The translations under genes and the position numbers were made by a program. Shown here in pieces: positions 48,081 to 58,544 of a DNA stretch of 64,000 nt. This DNA is from Myxocyprinus asiaticus (taxonomy: Eukaryota; Chordata; Actinopteri; Cypriniformes; Catostomidae), in contig NC_059349.1 in NCBI RefSeq assembly GCF_019703515.2, positions 21,424,744 through 21,488,743 of the forward strand. The letters are read 5' to 3'. Each line of letters begins with the position of its first letter. The first letter of the stretch is position 1. The notes under the pieces are model-generated. The model saw only the letters and a list, made by a program, of their open reading frames with translations, had not been told where the DNA came from and made no database searches.

Positions 48081-50019
48081 CCCATTAAAGGGTCAAACAA
48101 AACTGATTTTCGCTTGAATGCCCCAACGTCGCAAGGGGGCTGCGTGAACTGTTGCTCTTGTGCCCTATCATGACACAGGAGGTCAACGGTCAGTGAACTT
48201 TTTCACTAAATAATGTATGGGATTTCAGTTTGTTTCTCACCAACCCTTATCGTATCCTTTCATAACAATCATGAGTCTCATGGAATAATTAATTAGTTTT
48301 CTAATTAAACTTTTGCATCCTTTTGAAGCTTGAAGATGTAGTTAACATAAAATTCCATTGTATGACATTACTGAGCACAACATTTTTTTCACAATTTCTC
48401 CCTTTGTGTTAAGAAAAAGAAAGTCATATAGGTTTATAACAACACAGGGGTGAGTAAACAATGACTGAATTTTCATTTTTAGGTGAACTAATTCTTTAAG
48501 AGCTGTTTAAGAAAATATCTCTGCATAAAATTTCTTCAGTTGTCAATCTGACTGTGTGCATCCATCTACTGTGTGACTTGATTATTATATTAAATACTTT
48601 CTGGGATTTCACAACAGCACTGCTTTACTAATGTTGTGTGTAAGGCTGCACATGCTGTGTGAGTTGGAGCATGCCTTCACTGAGCAGCAGAAAGAAAGCA
48701 CAGAAGCTGGAGTAGCCAAAAAGCCTGAGGCCAAACTCAAATGGGAAGCCTGCCTACTCATGACCCAGAACTCATTCAGGGCCAAGGAGCTAGTCCTAGC
48801 TCTGTGAAGAGCTCTGCTCAACCTTAGCAAGGGGTAAGAGCATGTTACTTAGGTAGATTATTCTATTCATTTGCCCATTTCAGTAGAATGCACAGAATGT
48901 TTGTGTGAAAAAACAAAGAAATTAGCTAGTTTCTGTGTGTGCATTCACTGAATCTGGCTTTTGTGTTCTCAGTGTATTGTCTGTATTTCTGAATTATTCT
49001 GAATAAATTTTCTTTATATTTTTTTTTACATAGCAAATAACTAAAAAGTTAAATACTTAGACTTTAGAGTAAGTTTGTTATTCTAATGAAGACGTCTTTG
49101 CAGGTCTTTATGTGAGGAGCAGGTTGGGGAGTGTTGGCTGCATTGTGCTCATGTGGCCAGGAGATCTGGCCACCACCAGACACCTTTCAACGTCCTGCTC
49201 AATGCTGAGAACTCCCATCTCTCTGAACTCTTCATCGAGAAAGCCAAGTGGCTCTGGTCTATTGTATAACAGTTTGACTAAATATGTTCAACTAGGCTTA
49301 ACTCCATAACCGAAAGTGTTGCTTGCTGTTTTTGCTGCAGGGTGACGTACATCAGGCTCTGATAATCCTGCAGAAAGGTGTGCAGCAATGTTTTCCTGAT
49401 GACCAGCCACTCACTGACCCCAAGAGGATCCAGATAAAAGGGAATACCATGCTGCTGGTGGGCAGATACATAGAGGAGACAGCCAACTTTTGAGAGCAAT
49501 GCTATTATGAAAACTTATAAGGTATATCAGACAACTAATAGAGCCTTGCAGTTTAGTAATCAGTACATCTATCAGGACATGCCTAGGATGCTCACCTTTG
49601 GAGCCAAAGTTTGAGTTCGAAAAAGGTAAGGCATGAGAATAGACTTGTTTCCCCAAATCCGAGATGATTAACTGCACTAAAATAGAACAGCTAACCAATT
49701 TCTTCATTCTGTTTTAGTGGGTTGCTCAGACCGAGCCCAGATGTGTGCAGAACTTACCAAGATCAATTCTGTTATTAGCGAGCACACCAGCAACCTCTCA
49801 CCCTACTAGTTCCTCACAGCCTTTTCACAGCTGATCTCATGAATTTGCCACTCCAACAATGAGGTCTTTGCTGTTCTGATGGAAATAGTGGCCAAAGTTT
49901 TCTTGGCTTACCCTCAGCAAGCTATGTGGATGATGACTGCTGTATCAAAGGTCAGAGACCTTGGCTACAACTACGACTATCAAGTCTCAAGGAACTTTTC
50001 TCTGATATAAACTGTTTAA

Positions 50020-50350
50020 AGGGATAGTTGACCCAAAAATGAAAATTCTCTAATTGTTTACTCACACCCATGCCGAGCACAAACGAAGATTTTTAGAAGA
50101 ATTTCTCAGCTCTGTTGGTTATTACAATGCAAGTCAACAAGGTCCAACATTTTTAAGTTCCAAAAAGCACATAAAGGCTGCATAAAGTAATTCATACGAC
50201 TCCAGTGGCTTAATCCATGTCTTCAGAAGCAATATGATAAGTGTGAGTGAGAAACATTTCCCTTTAAGTCCTTTTTTTTTTTTTTTTTTTACTATAAATC
50301 TCCACTTTCACTTTCACATGGCATGAGGGTATTTTGGTTGAACTATCCCT
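50020..50350. mobile_element. TTAA-type MITE, short form, in the atr remnant
   Basis: Begins AGGGATAGTTGACCCAAAAA and ends TTGGTTGAACTATCCCT, with TTAA on both sides (50016-50019, 50351-50354). It lies where the kinase-domain exons should be. Confidence 0.8.
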
Positions 50351-51468
50351 TTAAAAACAAACAGAGCAATCAAAGAAACATGTTTTAAAAACATTCCTGC
50401 ATGATCCTTTGGTTGAGTGGAGTAAACCTGTCAAGGGTTCCTCCATGAATCAAGTTAATGGATCTGGAGATATCCTCAATGAGACGGTACTTTAGCTTAA
50501 ATGGCAGTGCTCATCTATTACTTTTAAATGCTTGTATATTTAGCTAAGTGGCCTTAAATTATACATAAACACACAACACTTTTGACTGCCATAATTTCAA
50601 AGCACTCTGATGCTATTAATGCAACATAGTAAGAATACCCTTGCCTTGTGGACTGTAAGGGCCACCTCTTTACTTGCAATATGAGCTCTAAGCTATAATT
50701 TAATCTTTGTTCCTTTCTAGGCTAAGACCCATGTTTTGGACATAGAGCAGCGACTTCAGGGAGTGATCAAGAACAGGAATAAAGTGATGGGTTTGCCTCT
50801 GTCCATTGAGGACCATGTACACTACCTCATTCAAGAAGCCACAGATGATAACCTCTTGTGCCTGATGTACCTTGGATGGGGTCCTTATCTGTGATGAACG
50901 TGATTGCACTTAAAAGATTTAGAACAAACTTGAACATAAGCTTTTTGTTCGGATCTGTACTTTCCCTCATTTGTTCAGATTCTGTTATGTTTATATCAGT
51001 GTTCATTACTATGTTCCTCAAAAGATTACATTTCATTCGTGTTTTCATATTTAATAATGAAATACTCTTAATACAGTTTGTATTGATGTTGTTCCCAGGG
51101 GGAAAAAATCTCAGAACTAGAGATTGTTTATTTGTCACAAAAAAAAAAACAAAAAAACATTCCTTATCTCACAACTAAATGTGCATTTTTAAAGTGGTAA
51201 TATTAATTAAAATGTGCTCTGGTATTGTCTTTATAAAACTATGGTGGAGATTTTTTTCTGATTCAGATTTTATGCAGTTTTCTCCTCAGTGTGAGCTGGA
51301 GTCTTTGTATATTTCACAAGGATATTTTTTGAAAGCCCTTAATATCCTCATAGTAGAAATTGTCAGCGCTTCTGGCATATAAATGCAGTTGACTGGTCAT
51401 GCTGTCTGTTATGAAGGTTCTCCTGGTTTCTGATTGGTTGTCGTAATTATCTTCACACGCGCTCTGAC

Positions 51469-51535
51469 AGCCAGAGTTCCCACCTTGTCACGCGCGTGAA
51501 GACCACCAGCTCCCGCCAAACATTCTGATGCAGGT
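51469..51535 (+). other. amer3: Possible non-coding first exon and CpG-containing promoter of amer3
   Basis: A locally CpG-rich stretch (CACACGCGCTCTGAC, GTCACGCGCGTGAAG) ends in CATTCTGATGCAG followed by GTATGTATT, a good donor. It lies about 3.9 kb upstream of the amer3 coding-exon acceptor at 55389, on the same strand. Inferred from position and donor only. Confidence 0.4.
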
Positions 51536-53715
51536 ATGTATTAAAATGACGTGTCAGTTTGATCCATTTATTAGACGTATTCTAATGTCTTTTTTTGCGA
51601 ATAAAATGTTTATTAGGAGGTGTACGTTGCTAAAATATAGTCGAACGTCGAAATGCAAGCCTGAGGCAAACGGCTAAACATGTAACGTCATTGCACATAT
51701 ATGAAGGGATTTTGCACGTTTTCATAAGGTTTTAGGTTTTGCGCGGGATTAAGAATTTTCGTCGTGGTGTTCGATGCATTACCGTATTACCTCTTTTTTT
51801 CTTTCTTCCCTTATACCATTTGTATTCTGTCATGTCAGCCAAATATCTGTGACCCATTTTATACGCTGTACAGCCCTTGTGTAATCAGAAATCTGTAACA
51901 GTTAAATCATTTTAATTGTAACGAATATGCCTCAGTTTCAACTCGATGAGACAGCTGACTATTTCACTATTCCAAGAAGCAAAATATCGTGGGCATTTGT
52001 AACATTTTACTTTCATCACCCACTACTACAAATGTACTAACAATAAGTAGGGTTCCCACTGCAATGTAAAACCTGGAAATATCAGGTAACAAGTTTTTTA
52101 AATGATTTCCATGTCTGGGAAAGTCATGGAAATTATTATATCATTTTCTAGTTGTTTAGCTTTAAATGTTTGCTCTCTATTAAAAAACAATTCATATCAA
52201 GTAATCATGATGGAAAAGGTGTGGCAACCACAACCATGTAATAATATAAGGGTTGAATTTTTAAATGGTTTTACTAAAAATATGAAGAAATTGCATATTA
52301 AATATTTGAACAGTTTTGTACTCTGTGTTAAACTTGGAATTAAATTTGTGGGTTGAGTAATGTCTTGACCCTAATAAATGTCATGTGGTGTGACTTAATA
52401 TTTATTAAACAATGTTATATTAACATGCATAATATTTGAACAAGCTGTACAGTGAGTGTTTTTGTCATATCATTTCAGCACAGTATCCTTTAGGTGTTTG
52501 TGAAATTTACAGATTCATTTTTTATTTAAACCCCTTACAATTTATGGGAAAAGGATAAGAAAACTGTGTATTTTAGCTTATTGTATTAATGATTAATGTT
52601 CACTGATTAATCATAAGCAGAAATTAAATATCTAGTTTTGAATTAAATATTTTTACTGCCATAACTGGTTACATCACATGATGTATGGTTGCATCAAATG
52701 ATGACAGACTGCATGACATTAAATATGGTTAAAAAAGACAACAGCACAATCATGAAACAAAATAAAGTACTTCGCTATAAATAGAAAAAAAAAACTCGTT
52801 CTTTCGTGAAACATTTTATAACAGTCCATTATAACAATGGACATCATATATTTAATTAATTTATATAATTCAGTTATAATTCATCTGGTCATTATGCCAA
52901 ATATGATAACATTAAAGTTCAGTATTTTTTTGTGTGTGTGATTTTAAATAAATTTTCAAAAGAGAAGTTACTGGTGAATGGTCGCACCACATTTTAACTT
53001 TTTAAAAGTGAAAAAATGACCTATACCTAAAAAGATTGGAAAATTAAAGTATTACACACATTTTAGAGGAAATACATACTGTATATATGCATCATGCATT
53101 TGACCCATAATAGTTTTTGCCTCCATTTGGTACTTATTGTTTTAGCTGTCAAGAATGTAAAGCAAAAGTCTAAATGGAACCCTACATTATAATTATTTGA
53201 AATTTGTTTTTATCTGTTTTACTAAATATTTGTCTTCAACTGTATTATTTAATGAAGTAATGTTCATAATGGATTTGTAAGATGTAGAAGCTATAACATT
53301 TTTATTTATTTCATAACTAGTGTTACAATTGACCCCAAATTCACAGTCAATTTAAAATCTGGTAGCAACTAGCAGCATTTGTAATTCTTGTTAAATTTGA
53401 ACCAGTTAGAATATTATAAAAATTCTATATAAGTTTAAATTCAAAGGCATCATCATGTAAAATAAAAGTAAGCCTACTGAACATCTTTAAAATAAAAATA
53501 TAAAAATACTTAAAACGTCCAAATTTTTCATGAAGTAAAACGATCACACTGTTTTTCTCAGGCACAGAGAAAATCACAGAGGAGCTCGGAGCGTATGCTT
53601 AAAATTACATGTTTTATAAAATCTTTTTGATCTTGTTAAAATGTTAGTGATAAATTCTGAGGTTGAGATAGTAGTTGCATTTATGATTTAAGCACACATT
53701 AACATAAGTCTAAAA
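51536..53715 (+). other. Presumed amer3 intron 1, unique part
   Basis: AT-rich sequence with no coding exon, RNA gene or transposon end that I can recognise. Confidence 0.4.
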
Positions 53716-55329
53716 TACAGTGCATCCGAAAAGTATTCACAGCGCTTCACTTTTTCCACATTTTGTTATGTTACAGCCTTATTCCAAAATGGATTAAATT
53801 CATTATTTTCCTCAATTCTACAAACAATACCCCATAATGACAATGTGAAAGAAGTTTGTTTGAAATCTTTGCAAATTTATTAAAATTAAAAAACGAAAAA
53901 AAAAAAAGAATAACATGTACATAAGTATTAACAGCCTTTGCTCAATACTTTGTTGAAGCACCTTTGGCACCAATTACAGCCTCAAGTCTTTTTGAGTATG
54001 ACGCTACAAGCTTGGCACACCTATTTTTGGGCAGTTTCTCCCATTCTTCTTTGCAGGACTTCTCAAGCTCCATCAGGTTGGATGGGGAGCGTCGGTGCAC
54101 AGCCATTTTCAGATCTCTCCAGAGATGTTCAATCGGGTTCAAGTCTGGGCTCTGGCTGGGCCGCTCAAGGACATTCACAGAGTTGTCCCGTAGCCACTAC
54201 TTTGTTATCTTGGCTGTGTGCTTAGGGTCGTTGTCCTGTTGGAAGATGAACCTTCGCCCCAGTCTGAGGTCCAGAGCGCTCTGGAGCAGGTTTTCATCAT
54301 GGATGTCTCTGCATTCATCTTTCCCTCGATCCTGACTAGTCTCCCAGTTCCTGCCGCTGAAAAATATCCCCACAGCATGATGCTGCCACTACCATGCTTC
54401 ACTGTAGGGATGGTATTGGCCAGGTGATGAGCGGTGCCTGGTTTCCTCCAGACATGACGCTTGCCATTCAGGCCAAAGAGTTCAATCTTTGTTTCTCATG
54501 GTCTGAGAGTCCTTCAGGTGACTTGGCAAAGTCCAGGTGGGCTGTCATGTGCCTTTTTCTGAGGAGTGGCTTCCGTCTGGCCACTCTACCATACAGGCCT
54601 GATTGGTGGAGTGCTGCAGAGATGGTTGTTCTTCTGGAAGGTTCTCCTCTCTCCACAGAGAGACGCTGGAGCTCTGTCAGAGTGACCATTGGGTTCATGG
54701 TCACCTCCCTGACTAAGGCCCTTCTCCCCCGATCGCTCAGTTTGGCCGGGCGGCCAGCTCTAGGAAGAGTCCTGGTGGTTCCAAACTTCTTCCATTTACG
54801 GATGATGGAGGCCACTGTGCTCATTGGAACCTTCAATGCTGCATACATTTTTCTGTACCCTTCCCCAAATCTGTGCCTTGATACAATCCTGTCTCGGAGG
54901 TCTACAGACAATTCCTTGGACTTCATGGCTTGGTTTGTACTCTGACATGCACTGTTAACTGTGGGACCGTATATATACAGGTGTGTGCCTTTCCAGATCA
55001 TGTCCAATCAACTGAATTTACCACAGGTGGACTCCAATCAAGTTGTAGAAACATCTCAAGGATGATCAGTGGAAACAGGATGCACCTGAGCTAAATTTTG
55101 AGTGTCATGGCAAAGGCTGTGAATACTTATGTACATGTGTTTTTTTTTCGTTTTTTATTTTTAGTAAATTTGCAAAGATTTCAAACAAACTTCTTTCACG
55201 TTGTCATTATGGGGTATTGTTTGTATAATTTTGAGGAAAATAATGAATTTAATCCATTTTGGTATAAGGCTGTAACATAACAAAATGTGGAAAAGTGAAG
55301 CGCTGTGAACACTTTCCGGATGCACTGTA
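53716..55329 (-). mobile_element. Tc1-like transposon (family B), near full length
   Basis: Ends TACAGTGCATCCGAAAAGTA and, reversed, TACAGTGCATCCGGAAAGTG with long matching subterminal repeats. Its right end lies 60 bp before the amer3 coding-exon acceptor. Opposite in orientation to copy B1 at 39911-41270. Confidence 0.92.
53942..54930 (-). pseudogene. Tc1-like transposase pseudogene
   Basis: On the minus strand: from about 54924 MKSKELSVDLRDRIVSRHRF, the first helix-turn-helix, [50 protein letters not shown]. The frame then shifts near 54525. A second segment 54205-54402 reads [21 protein letters not shown] third, 53942-54178, reads [20 protein letters not shown] and [20 protein letters not shown]. 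At least two frameshifts and a stop break it, so it is not active. Confidence 0.88.
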
Positions 55330-55405
55330 CCTGGTTTATGAGTAAATAAATATACATCCTTTTATATTTGTATTTGTCTCTATCAACAGTTATGTATATG
55401 AAAAA

Positions 55406-58126
55406 ATGGATCTATCAAAAAGCGAAGATTCTTCGGATGACAGTAAGTGTTCAGATAAAAATGCAGCACATGGCCAAAGAAAATACACTGAAGGACACAA
55501 ACCTCACAACTCCCCAAATACTGGATATGTAAGTACCAGTGAAAGCCCATGCTCACTGCCTATGCCAGACATTCTTAAGACACTCTCTTCAGGGTTTAGT
55601 GACACTCTCTCAGAAGGCAATGGACATCTCCGCAGCTCTGTTAAAAGGAGCAGAATGCATGGGTTGCAGCAGACTGAGAGCCCTGGATACAAAGATGGGA
55701 CCAACCAGCGCCATCACCATAAGCTTGTGACCAGTGTCAGCTTTTCAGGATTTGAGGCGCCTCTACGGCTGCTTCACGAGAATCGAGAAACATCTGGCAG
55801 CAGTCATGAAATCATTGATTACCGTAATCTAACACCTCAAGTGCCCTTTGTGCCCTGCATAGCAAAATCTATTCCTAAAAAGAGGATCTCCCTAAGGAAG
55901 CCTAGAAAGACTATTAAAGACTTGTTCGTTCATAAAAGACATAAGGATGAGAAAGCTATGTCACCAGGTACACCGTGTGGGGTTGAAAGTGAAAATGTAC
56001 CAAAATTGATACGGACGAAGAAGTATTTTAAGCACAGAGAACGTGCCTCTGCAGGGAGCAGGTATGATCGTGAACTCAGCGAGACATTCTCAGATTCATC
56101 AGGTGAATATTCAGCTGATGTTTGTGAGGATGCTGCCTCATTAAAAAGCTTTGGATCTCAGGCTGGTTGTGGAGAGATATTTGCTGATGAGGAATGTCTT
56201 ATATCCCCTGATCATGACAAAGCTACATGTGAACCTCAGAGACAAAGTCCTACTGCTGCAGGCTTCCAGGGAGGTAAAGAGTGTCTTGCCTCACCAGCTC
56301 ACCTCCTGGACATGTTTGGAGTGTGGGAAACCCTAAACAGAAATATACTCTTTGGACAAAGTTCAAGATCATCAGGAAATGCAACAGAAACCACAACACC
56401 TATTGCAAAATCTCCTTCCACAACTAAGCCTGGAAATGTCACAACAAATCCACCCAGACCTGTAGAGTCACAGATTGGGGAACCGAATACTGACCTGATA
56501 ACCCCAAAAAGTGACAACCAAGAGAACTTTAGTGATGAGGGCTACTGTGATTATGTTTCTCCTGGTTTTGAGGACCACAGCAAAGGTTCTCTCACCCCAG
56601 ATCATTCCAACAAGTTCCCTAGGGACACTTGCAGCGGAGATGCTCTTTACGAGCTGTTCTATGACCCCAGTGATGCAGAGATAACCCCTATCTTTGATCA
56701 TGAGATAGATCTTACAGACAGCATTGTTGGCCAATGCAGTGACCTTCCATTATCCATGTACAGCTTCCATGTTGGAGCAGAGGAGAATCTTGCCCCACCT
56801 TTTGCTAGAGACTTCATTGGCCAAGAGCTTGTGCAGAGTAAATGGATGGGGAAGGATTGTTTACTAAAGCTTTGTGACACAGAGATATCTCTGGCTATGG
56901 GTATAGTTAACTGGCTGAAACAGAGGACAGACAAAAGCGACCCAGCGGAACTGAGGTCTTCACAAACTAGCAGTGCGGACACAGGCGATGTATGTCTGAG
57001 ATACAAAACCCAGTCAGCGGGGGTTAGAAAACCATCAAGAAGAGTCCCTCCAAGAACTGGTAATAGTAGAGAAGATATGCTTAATGTCACAGAGAAAGAC
57101 TCAACCCAGCAAGGCTTTGTTGTTCCCTTAATAGATTTTCCCTCACAATTTGACGTTAACACAGTGATGTCAAACTTGGCTTCTCCAGAGAGCCTACCCA
57201 AAACCCCAACGAGTGGTGTGTGTTTCAGAATATTCAATATCGACTCCCAAATGACCCCAAGTGGTGATTTGCGGTCTCCTGTGGTAAGCTCACCTGGCTC
57301 TGGCACAAGATCTTTGTTTGTGCTGGCCATAAACAAGGAATCTCTTTGTGAATCTTGCAGGAGCTCCCTAAGAACTGGAGATAAAGATCTGTACCTGTGC
57401 CGTTCTTGTATGTCCCTCATAGAGCACATCAAGACTTCAGACCTGTGGGCCTGTGCCAGCCTTCCTCAGTCCAAGACACTAATTCCACAGCCAGTAACTA
57501 GAGATCTTCTATCACCAGCCAGCACCTGCGGGATAGAAAGTGATATCAGCATAGCTTCTCTTGTTGAGCAGTGTGCTTGTCAGTTGTCTTCTATAAAGAT
57601 TAACATTACTCAAAAGCCCTTACGCTGTGAAAAAAGAGGTGTCCTTGAACCTGAGCTAAAGGAACAAAGGGTTAAAAGGAACAAAGAACAATCACAAAAA
57701 TACCTAAAGTCAAAGCTCAAGAAAAGACCAATGGCAACTACAGAGAAACACATGCATGCTAGACATTGCTTGAGGATGTCCAGTCTCTCTGAGGATGTTC
57801 ATAAACCTTCTCTTTTGGAGACTGAGGGACTTGGCTTTGACACTACTAATGGTTCAGATGGTTTGGTGTTGGAAACTTACAGTTCATGCACTGACATAGA
57901 CACATCTCAAGGTACTAGGCCTACTTGTCTTCCTCTCATGGCCTCTACCTTGTCTGAGTTTTCTTGCAGAGAGGATCACCATATTCACCATTTAAATAAG
58001 ATGGAAGATGGAAACCCAGCCAAAAAGAAGCATAGATTACGCCATCACAGGAAGTCTGCCGTGAATAGTGAGGAGTCGTTTGTCTTCTCGAGGGAGAAGG
58101 TAGAATGCAGATTCAGAATGAAGTAA
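55406..58126 (+). CDS. amer3: APC membrane recruitment protein 3 (906 aa, single coding exon)
   Basis: AMER proteins bind APC and bring it to the plasma membrane, modulating Wnt/beta-catenin signalling. The coding part is one exon, as usual for the family; an acceptor (CTATCAACAG) lies at 55380-55389 and the first ATG after it is at 55406. Landmarks: DYRNLTPQVPFVPCIAKSIP with the basic tract KKRISLRKPRKTIKDLF (about residues 138-175), DAASLKSFGSQAGCGEIFAD (about 244), FSDEGYCDYVSPGFE, DALYELFYDPSDAEITPIF (about 411), and the AMER3-type block SFHVGAEENLAPPF ... CLLKLCDTEISLAMGIVNWL (about 453-505). Near 647-667 there are two CxxC pairs (CESC and CRSC) 14 residues apart, and a lysine-rich region follows (about 745-775). 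The call AMER3 rather than AMER1 or AMER2 rests on the GAEENLAP/LCDTE block. No signal peptide or membrane span. Confidence 0.92.
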   Translation: MDLSKSEDSSDDSKCSDKNAAHGQRKYTEGHKPHNSPNTGYVSTSESPCSLPMPDILKTLSSGFSDTLSEGNGHLRSSVKRSRMHGLQQTESPGYKDGTNQRHHHKLVTSVSFSGFEAPLRLLHENRETSGSSHEIIDYRNLTPQVPFVPCIAKSIPKKRISLRKPRKTIKDLFVHKRHKDEKAMSPGTPCGVESENVPKLIRTKKYFKHRERASAGSRYDRELSETFSDSSGEYSADVCEDAASLKSFGSQAGCGEIFADEECLISPDHDKATCEPQRQSPTAAGFQGGKECLASPAHLLDMFGVWETLNRNILFGQSSRSSGNATETTTPIAKSPSTTKPGNVTTNPPRPVESQIGEPNTDLITPKSDNQENFSDEGYCDYVSPGFEDHSKGSLTPDHSNKFPRDTCSGDALYELFYDPSDAEITPIFDHEIDLTDSIVGQCSDLPLSMYSFHVGAEENLAPPFARDFIGQELVQSKWMGKDCLLKLCDTEISLAMGIVNWLKQRTDKSDPAELRSSQTSSADTGDVCLRYKTQSAGVRKPSRRVPPRTGNSREDMLNVTEKDSTQQGFVVPLIDFPSQFDVNTVMSNLASPESLPKTPTSGVCFRIFNIDSQMTPSGDLRSPVVSSPGSGTRSLFVLAINKESLCESCRSSLRTGDKDLYLCRSCMSLIEHIKTSDLWACASLPQSKTLIPQPVTRDLLSPASTCGIESDISIASLVEQCACQLSSIKINITQKPLRCEKRGVLEPELKEQRVKRNKEQSQKYLKSKLKKRPMATTEKHMHARHCLRMSSLSEDVHKPSLLETEGLGFDTTNGSDGLVLETYSSCTDIDTSQGTRPTCLPLMASTLSEFSCREDHHIHHLNKMEDGNPAKKKHRLRHHRKSAVNSEESFVFSREKVECRFRMK

Positions 58127-58544
58127 AGCCCATGTTAAACAGGTGCCAAATTCCTCTATTCAAGCTTTAAAGGAATGTAAAGTAATGTAATAATTTTGAC
58201 TCATCCCTCATTTATAAAAAAAGAGGAAGCAAAACTTGCAGTTACAGTTAGGCGCTTACTGTAACTGCTTACTGTAATTGTTACCCTAAACCCTAATCTG
58301 CCCCATTAACTTCCATTGTAAGTGCCTTACTGTAATTGCAATTTTTGCTCATATAAATAAATGAGGAACAAGTTGAAAATATTTTTTTTGGTAATCAACA
58401 TTATGCCACAAATGCTGTTGATTGAGCTTAATTGTATTGAACCCGGAAGATTCATTTTACACAGCCTGTATCTTTTCAGTTGATGTCTTGCAGCATTTCT
58501 AAATAGTAAAACAGAGTAAACCTATTAATGGATCAATACTAATT
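58127..58544 (+). other. amer3 3' UTR region with MITE half
   Basis: Follows the amer3 stop. From about 58166 to 58460 it carries a half copy of the palindromic MITE family of 25117-25719 (right end TTGAACCCGGAAGATTCATT). AATAAA-like strings are inside the MITE; which is used is unknown. Confidence 0.5.

Larger units (their letters stand above)
43480..50894 (+). pseudogene. atr: atr (ATR serine/threonine kinase) pseudogene, fragmentary
   Basis: Ordered remains of ATR, the PIKK that senses single-stranded DNA at stalled forks. Pieces: 43480-43535 (MEQGLEMTAMIPALQELA, intact start and donor), 43656-43729 (VQKPRQILCQFIDRI, lacks the expected start of the exon and is frameshifted), 45349-45450 ([20 protein letters not shown], then a stop), 46288-46962 (HEAT-like part; frameshift near 46650; then VHLNMLMERLEKL, LEFVPPGYECAVQIRKE), 48645-48832 (HMLCELEHAF, TQNSFRAKELVLAL then TGA), 49104-49265 (VGECWLHCAHVARRSGHHQT), 49341-49521 (DVHQALIILQKGVQQCFP; extra T before GAGAGC), 49540-49625, 49718-49950 (two stops; YPQQAMWMMTAVSK), 50380-50486 (VLKTFLHDPLVEWSKPVKG), 50721-50894 (FATC, ends MYLGWGPYL and stop). 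Missing are roughly 1,600 residues of the middle and the kinase core. A functional atr must lie elsewhere. Confidence in the family is high from motif order; the residue estimate uses the known length of about 2,640. Confidence 0.93.

Noticed and set aside
43480..50894. Functional atr with alternative exons
   Set aside because: Several in-frame stops and frameshifts within conserved exons and loss of the kinase core exclude a working kinase.
53942..54178. A host gene with a DDE domain
   Set aside because: It is the C-terminal piece of the Tc1 transposase inside clear terminal inverted repeats.
39911..55329. The two inverted Tc1 copies acting as one composite transposon
   Set aside because: They differ in length and transposases are dead; genes with introns lie between them. 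Coincidence of a common repeat is simpler.
56698..57432. 244-aa antisense frame
   Set aside because: Shadow of the amer3 coding exon on the other strand.
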